Positions 8,005 to 16,077 of a stretch of DNA of 31,574 nucleotides are shown piece by piece. Origin of the DNA: Isochrysis galbana (Eukaryota; Haptophyta; Isochrysidales; Isochrysidaceae); contig CM030942.1 of the NCBI GenBank assembly GCA_018136815.1, positions 1,602,397 to 1,633,970 of the forward strand. The letters are read 5' to 3'. Every line of letters begins with the position of its first letter. The stretch's first letter is position 1. The notes below the pieces were generated by a model that was not told the DNA's origin, did not search any database, and saw only the letters and a list, made by a program, of their open reading frames with translations. A program made the position numbers and the translations under genes.

Positions 8005-8665
8005 GTACGGAATGCCACGTTAAAAAGTCCCGCACCGGTGTTACTTTTCAACCCAGGCCGCGCGCTGCGGGCGCGCCCTGCTGGTCTGCAGGGAACAGGG
8101 CCCTCCCTGTTCCCTGCTTCTGCGCCTGGTGGGGAGGCGAGGGTGGGAGGATCATATCGACGTCGCTGTCAGTCAGTGGGGCGGCCTGCGAGCGCTTCGG
8201 CTCCGGCGGCTTGGGGCGGCCCCTGTGGGGCGTCGTGACGGCGGGAGGCTGGGGATCGGGAGCGGTCGGCGCGCGCTCCATCGCTCGAACTATAACAATA
8301 GTTTTTGCCAAATGTCTCGATAAGACAACCTTCTATCGTCACCGGGCTACACTTCTCAATTCTGATTGATGTATGCGATGTTAGCCCTTCCAGTCTTCGG
8401 ACTGAGTCCGTCCTTCCTTGTCTTTAAGCTTTAAGGCAGCATCAGTGTCACGCTGTGGTGCTGTGGGGGAGTGTCTGGAGTTTTGTATTAGAAGGGGCTC
8501 ATAGTCCCCATGTGCCTTGGTGTACTCTTAATTCTTAATTAGGTGTCCTCCGATCTCGTCCCCTCTTTGCGTCGCTAACTAAGACCTAAGACCATGCTAC
8601 ACCTAGCCCTCGTCTCGCTACTCGGTATGGGCCTGCCCACGGCTGTCCCACGCGCTCTACTCGAA
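8005..8665. other. Interior between the 78-bp direct repeats
   Basis: No gene recognised. GC-rich from 8040 to 8280 (open frames there are composition-driven), then more AT-rich. A GGCGCGCGCTCCAT sequence at 8268-8281 resembles GACGCGCGCTCCAT at 5926-5939, both followed by an ACTATAACAATAGT- or CTATCGTTTTAACGATAG-like palindrome. Confidence 0.4.
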
Positions 8666-8743
8666 CAGATCTCCTATTCCAGAGCCTAAAGGGAGCTTAT
8701 TTAGGCCTTCGTTTGCCCGATACAGATGGTGCCCTCCGCACCC
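8666..8743 (+). repeat. 78-bp direct repeat, right copy
   Basis: Partner of 7927-8004. It ends about 250 bp upstream of the start codon of the large surface-protein gene, so it probably lies in that gene's promoter region. Confidence 0.8.
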
Positions 8744-8845
8744 CCCTACTTTAGTGAGTGACCGGGCTAGACATGTAACATGTGAGGAGGACATCAGGAT
8801 AATATGTGTGTGTGCGAGAGACACTCCGCGTAACCGACGACGGCG

Positions 8846-8886
8846 GCTCTCTCTCCTCTCTTTTCTTCCTCTTCTCTTCTCCGCAG
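8846..8886 (+). promoter_or_regulatory. Strong polypyrimidine tract with CAG acceptor upstream of the surface-protein gene
   Basis: About 35 nearly uninterrupted pyrimidines lead into TCCGCAG ending at 8886, followed by GCCGCGCG. This is a textbook 3' splice site about 100 nt before the proposed ATG at 8990. It suggests a 5'-UTR intron, or less likely a trans-splice acceptor. Confidence 0.45.
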
Positions 8887-8989
8887 GCCGCGCGCCTTGC
8901 CGCTGCATCCTCTCCTCCTCCCCTACGCCTCCACTTCCCCCACCTGCCTGGGCCGGGAACACGGCGCGACGCGCTGGTGCGTGGCAGGG

Positions 8990-11900
8990 ATGATGCGGCT
9001 GGCGCGCATGGCGCTCCTCGCGCTCGCCAGCTGCCGCGTCCGCGCGCTTACGCTCGCCGACACTACCAACGGCCGCCACCTCTCGGTCTGTACCATAGAC
9101 TCAAGTGCCCCTCAGTACTCAGTGATAACGGAGGGATCGGCGCAGCTCTCGGGGAAGATCATCGTTGGCGCGCTGCACATCGGCGGCACGGTCTCGTCCA
9201 GCCCCAGGAACTACAACCAACGAGTGAGTGCCGCTTGACGCCCTCCTGCCATGCGGTAGCTCATGCCCTGCAATCTCACACCCAGCCAAATCGCGACCGT
9301 CCTCTCAATCCGTGCTTGGCGTGCCTTCGCCATAGGTCTCCGGGAGACCGGGATATCAGTCTTATTTCGGAGCGCTCAAAGTTGACTTCAGCTCTTGGAC
9401 AGTTGACGGTGACGGCTACAGAACCGACAACCCCGTGTTTGATGACTGGACCGCCTTTGAGGACATGGCAGATCAGCTCAGGTCGAGCGGCCCTAGTAGC
9501 TGTTCGGAAAGTGGTGGGTACACAATTTGCTCATTCGACCAGGGTGGCACCCTGGCCTCTGGCGAAGACAACACGTGCCACGTGTCGAAGTGCATCACTG
9601 ACTGGGTGGCGTCTGCGAGTAGTGTGGGCGATGACCATACACTCATCGTTTTCACAGGCGGAGGGACGGTGTGCCTCACAAAGACGTGCGCGACTTTGAA
9701 TCCCGATACAGATTGGGGCCCTAGCATTTTAGCGCCCTATGCGCGGGTTGTGACGACGGAGGGTGTGCGGGTGGATGGCTGCATCTGGTCCAAATCCCTG
9801 GGCGACAATTTCGGCAAAACCAGTGAAAGCGCCGACATAGGAGGGAAATGCTATGCGGGCACTCTCCCATGCATCCAGACACTAGAGCTGCCACCGCCGC
9901 CGTCCTTGCCTCCCCCGTCATTGCCACCACCTCTCCCGCCTCTTGCATGGCCGCCTCCTATGCTCCCGCCTTCCCCGATGTCACCACCGCCTCTCCTGCC
10001 ACCCCCGTCTCCGCCGCCGCCTCTCCTGCCATCCCCGTCTCCACCGCCGCCTCTCCTGCCATCTCCGTTGGCCGCGCCGCTGCTTCCGCCATCCCCGTCG
10101 CCACCGCCGCCGCACCTGCCATCCCCGTCTCCACCGCCGCCTCTCCCGCCATCTCCGTTGGCCGCGCCGCTGCTTCCGCCATCCCCGTCGCCACCGCCGC
10201 CGCTCCTGCCATCCCCGTCTCCACCGCCGCCTCTCCCGCCATCTCCGTTGGCCGCGCCGCTGCTTCCGCCATCCCCGTCGCCACCGCCGCCGCACCTGCC
10301 ATCCCCGTCTCCACCGCCGCCTCTCCCGCCATCTCCGTTGGCCGCGCCGCTGCTTCCGCCATCCCCGTCGCCACCGCCGCCGCACCTGCCATCCCCGTCT
10401 CCACCGCCGCCTCTCCCGCCATCTCCGTTGGCCGCGCCGCTGCTTCCGCCATCCCCGTCGCCACCACCGCCGCACCTGCCATCCCCGTCTCTACCGCCGC
10501 CTCTCCCGCCATCCCCGTTGGCCGCGCCGCTGCTCCCGCAATCCCCATGGCCACCCCCACCTCTCCCGCCATCCCCGTCTCCGCCGCCACCTCTCCCGCC
10601 ATCCCCGTCGTCATTGCCGCCTCTCCCGCCATCCCCGTTGGCTGCGCCGCTGCTCCCTCCATCCCCGTCGCCACCGACGCCTCTCCCTCCATCCCCGTCG
10701 CTACCACGGCCGCTTCTGCCTCCTCCCTTTCTCCCGCCTTGGCTGTCTCTCTTGCCATATCCACCCGGATCACCGCCTCCCCGACCTCTCCTGTCCTCCC
10801 CAGCCTCGCCGCCAACTCTTCGCCCTCCGCATCCATTGGAGCCGAGCCCTCCGCCACCATCGGAGCCGCCTCCACTACTGCTAGTCCCCTCGCCGCCCGC
10901 GACGTCCGGCAAGCCACCGACACGCATCCCAGTTCCATCGCCATTTGTGCCACCCCCCTCGTCGCGATCGCCCCTTCCGCCCCTTGAGCCGCCACCATCG
11001 CCAGTCCCAGTGCCGCCCTCACCCACTCAGATACCATCATCATCTCAACAGCCATTTCCTCCTTCTGTCTCTCCTCTCTCCTCACCACCCGCCGCTCGGG
11101 CTCCAGTACCATTGTTGACACCACCATCGTCGTTTCCCATCAACATTCCTTCCTTTCCACCCGTGGTGTCCCGCTCTCCGCCGTCTCGAACACCCTTCAC
11201 CCCGCCTAACTCGCCGCACCACCCGCCGCCTCCTCGGCCCACCTCTCCGCCATCTGATGCTCCAAGTTCTCCTTCGAGCGCTCGGCCTTTCCAAGCCATT
11301 TTGAGCTCTCAGCAGTGCGAGATGAATTTGAACACATCCCTCCTTACCTGGCCGAATAGTGCACCGGCTACACTAGACTTCGGAGGCGCGTGGGTAAGTG
11401 CTGGTACGCCTAGGCACGATCTGATGGCGAGCGACATCTCTCTCTCCATAGACGGCCTTATAATCGACCCTCAAAACGTGAAAATTTCTCGCCACCCTAA
11501 GCGGGAAGGGCTTTATTACTTGAGCTGGAGCGCGGACGGCCAGCGTGAGGGGGCAGAGCTCACGGTCACATATGATGAGGGCGCGATTTTCTCACCACTA
11601 CATGGCACATTGAGTGGATTCAGCACGAGCGTCGTACTAGAGGATTGCGCAGCTCCTCAGATAAATGCGGCCTACGTCTTGGCGCCCAGCGGGTATGACT
11701 GCGTAGACGTGGATGCGTGCGCCGGCTACAATAAGGAGACGGTGAGTGTAGTCATTCTTGTAGAGTTCACGGAGATGGTGTACAGCGTTATGGGTGGTGG
11801 GCTGCTCGCTAGCACGGACTTGAGCTTTTCCATGAAGGGCGGCATCGCCCGAGTGAATTCGACTTACGTCGTCACCGAGGTAGGTGCAGCGCCTCGACGA

Positions 11901-13211
11901 CGCACCCAATGGAATGCGGGCGCTTCAGAAGTAGCAGTAGCCCTTGTACTCACAAGCGCCGCCATCGGCAAAGAGCAGGTCACCGTGCGAGCCCAGCCAC
12001 GTGCCATCCGTGACGGTGCTGGCTGGTTCGTCGGGCACGCTGACGAGGATGCCCGCACCGCGTTTGGAAATATAGCCAACCCGTTTGCAAATCACATGCA
12101 AGCTGTCGAGGCAATGATTGCTCTAAGGAAGATGAGCGTCCGCAATTTCTTCGTCTCGAGTGCGGGCATCGCGGTGATACTCGCCCTTTGCGGCGCGTGC
12201 CTCTTCCTCCTCGTGTGCACGTCCATGGACTATCATCGCCGCAGGCGAGCACTCGACAATCCGCGTCCCTCAGTCCGGCAGGAGAACCGGACTGTCTACC
12301 GCCCCACAAACCGTCACTCATTCGCTGGACACGACTTTGCATCCCTACGAAAGTGCGGTTCAACGGCGCCATCTTTGGAACGCCTATCAAGCAGCGACGA
12401 CACCCACCAGCCGGATGCTGCAACGGACAATCTAGATTCGCACGGAGGGCAATTGGCCCAACAGGCGCACTCCCGTGCACCAATTGCTCAATGTTTATGG
12501 AAGTCGGACGAGGAGGCGCCTACTGCTCAGTTCTTGCGTGAACGGCTTAGGCGTGTCTCAGGTTCGTGCGAGATGCTTACGAAAAACAAATCGACCGCTC
12601 CATCCATAGATATGGGAGGAGCCGAAGTCAGGGATGAGGGCGCCTTTCTGGGGCACTCATCCGCCTTCTTGGACGAGTTGCCCCTCAAGTCTCCTAGGAT
12701 TACTTTGCGATCACCCAGACGCGTCTCCTCGCCCTCCGGATCTCCCAAAGCTAGCCTGACACGGGGTGTCGGATTGGCAAGCGGTGTGAGATTCGCGCCC
12801 TCAGTTCATGCCCCGACTAGATGGGCTGACCTTCCCACCACCGGCCCACACGGCGCCGATGCAGCCACACCGCCCGGCCTCGGCGATTCGGCGTCTTCTA
12901 CACCAGACAAAGGTTCCAGTGTCGTAAACATACCCCGACGGATCAATTCGTACCAGGCGATGTACACAATGGACTCGGGTCTGCACGATGCACCACCCAA
13001 GCCGCCGTCTCTTCAGCGCCCCCCGCCCATACCCGGAAGGTCGTCCGCGGAGCTTGCGCGCGCCACTTCTCTTGATGAGCTTCTCGCGACGACCCGTCCT
13101 CATTCGCCTTCTCGCGCCGGAAGTCGAGTCGTGCCAACGCCTCCAGGGGCTCGTCGACAAATCAACCCCCAAAAAGTGGGACCCCCATGTCATGAGCGAC
13201 ACGCTCACTGA
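8990..13211 (+). CDS. Type I membrane protein: choice-of-anchor-A-like domain, hydroxyproline-type stalk, Ig-like region, TM helix, long tail
   Basis: Two exons, 8990-9223 and 9336-13211 (donor CGA|GTGAGT, acceptor CCATAG, phase 0), give about 1369 residues. MMRLARMALLALASCRVRA looks like a signal peptide. Residues about 30-255 include ITEGSAQLSGKIIVGALH and SILAPYARVVTTEGVRVDG followed by CIWSKSLGDN; this follows the choice-of-anchor A pattern (LAPxAxVxxxxGxxxGxxxAKSL) of bacterial surface adhesins, with added cysteines. Residues about 260-730 are Pro/Ser/Leu-rich like pherophorins and extensins. Residues about 730-1010 contain VVILVEFTEMVYSV and an IRDGAGW end typical of bacterial Ig-like folds. 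A helix at about 1017-1041 (AGIAVILALCGACLFLLVC) is followed by HRRRRA and a Ser/Pro/Arg-rich tail of about 325 residues. Likely a cell-surface adhesin or wall linker. Start chosen for the signal peptide; alternatives are at 8993 and 9008. Confidence 0.8.
10051..10550 (+). repeat. 90-bp in-frame tandem repeat in the Pro-rich stalk
   Basis: TGCTTCCGCCATCCCCGTCG recurs at 10081, 10171, 10261, 10351 and 10441, an exact 90-bp period. Each unit encodes 30 residues that include the block LPPSPLAAPLLPPSP and two SPPPP motifs. Copies differ by only a few bases, with more degenerate units on both sides (about 9885-10050 and 10550-10720). Smaller 15- and 30-base sub-periodicities are nested inside. The low divergence indicates recent expansion or continuing homogenisation. 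Confidence 0.95.
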
Positions 13212-13625
13212 CGAAAAAGCGGGCGTATCTCGGCGCGCCGTCCTTGTCCGTACCCAGAGGCTGAATGAGCGACCTAACCAATCAGAGCGTGCTTCCGTAG
13301 AGGTTCCGTCCAACAATCATAGCCGTGTCTTGCTTTAGAAGTCAGAAGGTTAGGAGCGATTATGCGATAATCACTTTTTGTGGTTGGCGCCTCAACAACA
13401 AAACCTTTCAATATTCTCGCCGCGCGTGCGGCCCTGGGTGCTGACTATATTTCGGCCACACCCGCTTCCTACTTCATCTCCCTCATCCTGGCTCTTGCCC
13501 TTGCTTGCGGCCACTCCCCTTGTGCTCTACTTAGACTTAGACGTAGGGGTTCGGGTATGTGGGATGTGGGATGTGGGGGTTTATAGGGGCGAGCAGTGGT
13601 GTGTTCCGGTCCTTAGCGGTCTAAT
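13212..13625. other. Downstream region of the surface-protein gene
   Basis: No coding region recognised. The presumed 3' UTR starts at 13212. A small hairpin, GATTAT-GCG-ATAATC, lies at about 13358-13372 and might help 3'-end formation. Family B copy 2 occupies 13399-13537. A (GTGGGAT)-type iteration is seen at 13556-13578. Confidence 0.45.
13399..13537 (+). repeat. Dispersed repeat family B, copy 2
   Basis: Starts ACCTTTCAATATTCTCGCCG and ends CCCCTTGTGCTCTACTTAGA. The blocks CGTGCGGCC, CCACACCCGCTTCCT, TCTCCCTC and CTTGCTTGCGGCC follow in the same order as at 2786-2916 and in the inverted copy at 26135-26255. A further partial start (AACTTCATAATATTCTTACC) occurs at 13986-14005. Confidence 0.65.
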
Positions 13626-13978
13626 CGGACAAAAATTCCGTCCTAGGCAAACTAGGACCACGTCCTATGAAATCCATGGATTTCTAGGACTCTGGCGGTC
13701 ATGCTTCAATTATAGCTTGTGGTGAGCTTTTGACTTTTGAGACATCCCACCAACTGAAGCAAACCATCTCCACCTCCCATTCATTCAACCTTAGACCTTA
13801 GACCTTAGCTCTCCCGATCACCAACTCCAACTCTGTGGAGCTTATCTTCGATCACTTTTCCTACCACATTCAGCGCCCGGTGCTTCACTCGGGTGTCCGC
13901 TAACGCCGGGGGAGTTTTACTTTAGCTTTTAGATATTTGGAGCAGTAGACTAGCAAATTGAACCCTTGGATGGCAAAA
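13626..13978 (+). repeat. Interspersed repeat family A, copy 2 (about 353 bp)
   Basis: Homologous end to end with 4684-5000, longer because of small internal tandem gains such as the CCTTAGA triplication near 13787-13806. The hairpin at 13662-13690 (GAAATCC/GGATTTC inside CCTA/TAGG) corresponds to 4718-4746. Some positions differ between copies while pairing is largely maintained, which supports a structural role. Confidence 0.8.
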
Positions 13979-14084
13979 AAAAACTTCATAATATTCTTAC
14001 CGCACTCGCGGCGAATGGAACCACTACCTACACGTAGCATACTTTCAGGCAGCTTGCCTTCATTTGGTCTCCTTTCCCTCACTC

Positions 14085-14375
14085 TCACCCTACCATGAGC
14101 CCCCCCGCGAGCACCCCGAAGGAGAGGCCCAGGAGCACCACGTACGCGACGAGAACAGCGTCGCCTTGGCTCGGCATGAGGGCGCGCCCCGAGAGGGCCT
14201 GGTAGACGCCCACGCCGAGCACGGCGTAGCCCGTCCCCTTGTGCGCGACCCGCCACACGGCGCGGCGTGTGGTGCGGGCGGCGGGCGGGCCGCGCACGAG
14301 CGCGTTGAGCGGCTGCAGCAGGGCGAGGGCGAAGGCGACGGTCCCGAGCGTGTGATGGGGGTGCGAGAAGTGACG
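14085..14375 (-). pseudogene. Cytochrome b561/DOMON-type C-terminal fragment
   Basis: The minus-strand frame ending at 14085 reads SHPHHTLGTVAFALALLQPL, then NALVRGPPAARTTRRAVWRV, AHKGTGYAVLGVGVYQAL and finally VLLGLSFGVLAGGLMVG. The histidine before LGTVAF, LQPLNALVRG, and the H-K-G-x-G-Y histidine match helices 3-4 of cytochrome b561 domains, where these histidines ligate haem. Two further hydrophobic helices are visible. The amino-terminal helices are missing: upstream in this frame the sequence is Ser/Ala/Arg-rich without helices, while another frame has DYVRKHGRW near 14415, suggesting a frameshift or lost exon. It could be an intact terminal exon with unrecognised upstream exons, but the AT-rich ORF begins only about 360 bp upstream. 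Confidence 0.5.
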
Positions 14376-14548
14376 TGCTCGCGAGGGTGTCGCAGCCCGT
14401 CCATCGCCCGTGCTTGCGCACGTAGTCGCCGATGGTGTCGGCGCCCTCGTGGAGGCACTGCGTGAAGGCGAGGCCTGCGCTGGCTGCGCGAGGTGGGGTG
14501 CCCGAGGGACGAGGAGTGAGAGAGAGGCGCGAGGAGTGGATGGCTGCG

Positions 14549-15112
14549 TCAGACATTGATAAGACTTTCGCAAAGGATCTTTGTTTTTCTTTTTTTGGTG
14601 GACGCCCGAGCGAGAGGAAGGCGCCCGAGGAAGGAGGTCCGAGGAAGGAGGGGCGAGCGAGGAGGAAGGAGGGGCGAGGGGCGAGGAAGGAGGGGCGAGG
14701 AGGAAGGAGGGGCGAGGAGGAAGGAGGGCTGCACCAATGTAGTTACAATGTTCTTGAAATTTTCATCTATCATAATCGCATTCAAATCATGTTCATTTGG
14801 ATTCTGAATGTTATTCATCTGATGTTTTAACCCCTCTTTCTCGGCAATTTGCGTGAGCTGATCGTAATTAACATACCCTCTATCGAAACGCCTGAATGAT
14901 ATGTATGCCCTGATGAACTTGCCGTATTGGTCATCATCAAGCTTATTCACGAATTGTTCGTACAGCTCCTTCTCCTTGTTGTCATTCAGAGCTCGATCAA
15001 TTTCGTACCGCCACGCCCAATTGTCGGATGCCGTGCTCGTAAGGATATCCTTGATATTGTTCGGATGTAGTACTGTTGAGTAATTTATGTCAACATCGCT
15101 AGTGCTGGACAT
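14549..15112 (-). CDS. AT-rich ORF of unknown origin fused to a GA-minisatellite tail
   Basis: Open from ATG 15112 to the stop at 14549. The first 125 or so residues are hydrophilic and well mixed (for example ELYEQFVNKLDDDQYGKFIR, then FDRGYVNYDQLTQIAEKEGL), with low-GC codons quite unlike every neighbour. The last 60 or so residues come from the purine-rich minisatellite at 14611-14735 and read as Pro/Leu/Ser low complexity, so the original carboxyl end has probably been replaced or lost. Another in-frame ATG lies at 15157. I do not recognise the family. The composition suggests DNA acquired from a lower-GC source such as an organelle, virus or mobile element, but nothing diagnostic is present. 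Confidence 0.45.
   Translation of the reverse strand: MSSTSDVDINYSTVLHPNNIKDILTSTASDNWAWRYEIDRALNDNKEKELYEQFVNKLDDDQYGKFIRAYISFRRFDRGYVNYDQLTQIAEKEGLKHQMNNIQNPNEHDLNAIMIDENFKNIVTTLVQPSFLLAPPSSSPLLPRPSPLLPPRSPLLPRTSFLGRLPLARASTKKRKTKILCESLINV
14611..14735 (+). repeat. Purine-rich minisatellite
   Basis: Variable units built on AGGAAGGAGGGGCG, with about eight imperfect copies and almost no pyrimidines on the plus strand. It joins the AT-rich ORF to the b561-like fragment and supplies that ORF's low-complexity tail. Confidence 0.85.
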
Positions 15113-15242
15113 GTATGATAGTATCGTATAATAGTATCGTACATATTTTTGTGTCACGCACCAACTCGAGCGGGATGCATCAGTCCTCTTGCCAAACGAG
15201 TGGGTTGGATAGCGCTACCCTCATGATCCCCACGATCCTCCG

Positions 15243-15425
15243 CGATTGAACGCTTTTCCATGCGGTGGGGGTGATGGCGATTGAACGCGTTCCACGTGTA
15301 GGCTGATGGTGATTGAACGCTTTTCCATGCGGTGGGGGTGATGGTGATTGAACGCGTTCCACGTGTAGGCTGATGGTGATTGAACGCTTTTCCATGCGGT
15401 GGGTGATGGTGATTGAGCGCTTCTC
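15243..15425 (+). repeat. 67-bp composite minisatellite, about 2.6 copies
   Basis: A 35-bp subunit (GATTGAACGCTTTTCCATGC plus GGTGGGGGTGATGGT) alternates with a 32-bp subunit (GATTGAACGCGTTCCACGTG plus TAGGCTGATGGT). The higher-order unit is 67 bp. Both subunits share GATTGAACGC-N-TTCCA, so the array grew in two steps. Copies are almost identical apart from C/T at one site and a 2-base shortening in the last copy. Confidence 0.9.
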
Positions 15426-15765
15426 GCCTTCGCACGCGTGCACCTTCGATCGGACTGGGGCGAAGTGCATCCTGCAGACTCCTGGGGAATCGCTTGCTTC
15501 TTCCTTTGAAGCAAACGGCGTGGAAACTGTGTGAAGTCTTCTGAAGACGTCGCCATCCACCCGGCGTGCTGCCCATGCGCGTGCAAGGGCGGACGTCAGC
15601 AGTCTGACGCCTACGTGGTTGCATTCTTCAACTCGGGCAGCGGGCATGGTTGCATTCTTCAACAAGGGCCGTCTTCCGCTTGATGCGCGCGGTCAACCCG
15701 CGAGTTATGGGCAAAGTTAGGGGTCAGTAGAAATTATATACCCAAAAAGCCGGGAGGAGCGTGAC
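15426..15765. other. Intergenic region with short direct repeat
   Basis: No gene recognised. TGGTTGCATTCTTCAAC occurs at 15617-15633 and 15649-15665 (32-bp spacing). Open minus-strand frames across this interval and the minisatellite are composition-driven. Confidence 0.45.
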
Positions 15766-15796
15766 AAAAAAAGGGAACCTCGAGTTGCACCCTCTG
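15766..15796 (-). repeat. Third copy of the GGTTCCCTTTTTT repeat end
   Basis: Read on the minus strand, AGAGGGTGCAACTCGAGG followed by TTCCCTTTTTTT matches 4404-4432 with three mismatches. A related but shorter copy is at about 3192-3213, also on the minus strand. All end in a run of five or more T. Confidence 0.65.
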
Positions 15797-15879
15797 AGGA
15801 GCCGCCGGTTCCGACGAGGTGGACCCCTTGTGAGCCCAAAGAGGTTCCCGCTGCTCCCATGGACAGAGGGGGAGCGGGA

Positions 15880-16077
15880 CTATGAGAGGGCGCGGTCGTA
15901 GGCGCCAAGGCAGAATTTGTGCTTGTCGAACATGCGATGACTATATATAGGCTCATAGGCAGAGGGCCGTTCGATCGAGCCGGCAGCTGACGCGGTCGGG
16001 GAAGGGTCGTTGATTGTTGCTGGCGGGAAGATGTTTGACAGATCATAGTAAGAGTCTGGTCTGAGGGTGTCTGCCAT
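15880..16077 (-). CDS. Possible small protein of 65 residues
   Basis: ATG at 16077 in a good context (CCGATGG) is preceded by a long pyrimidine-rich leader on the minus strand, as seen before other genes here. The frame starts MADTLRPDSYYDLSNIFPPA, ends FDKHKFCLGAYDRALS, and has balanced composition with no low-complexity runs. No signal peptide or membrane helix. No family recognised. It might be a first exon, but no clear donor was found. The neighbouring repeat end at 15766-15796 would lie in its 3' region. Confidence 0.35.
   Translation of the reverse strand: MADTLRPDSYYDLSNIFPPATINDPSPTASAAGSIERPSAYEPIYSHRMFDKHKFCLGAYDRALS

Noticed and set aside
8806-9699. Plus-strand frame of 297 codons across the surface-protein intron
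   Set aside because: It ignores a clear signal-peptide exon and a GTGAGT...CATAG intron; the protein is Arg/Pro-rich without features.
9848-10987. Sense Ala/Pro frame of about 380 codons overlapping the stalk
   Set aside because: Same cause; the other frame is continuous with a signal peptide, flanking domains and a membrane helix.
9851-11127. Two antisense frames of about 390 codons, Gly/Asp-rich and Ala/Met-rich
   Set aside because: They mirror the 90-bp Pro-rich coding repeat, have no start context, domain or conserved feature, and arise because the repeat unit lacks stops.
12188-12541. Plus-strand alternative frame over the cytoplasmic tail
   Set aside because: The tail frame is continuous with the membrane helix and stop-transfer residues; the alternative has no features.
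15154-15665. Minus-strand frames of 121-161 codons with repeated ITIT and HHP motifs
   Set aside because: They are translations of the 67-bp minisatellite in three frames, each without flanking domains.
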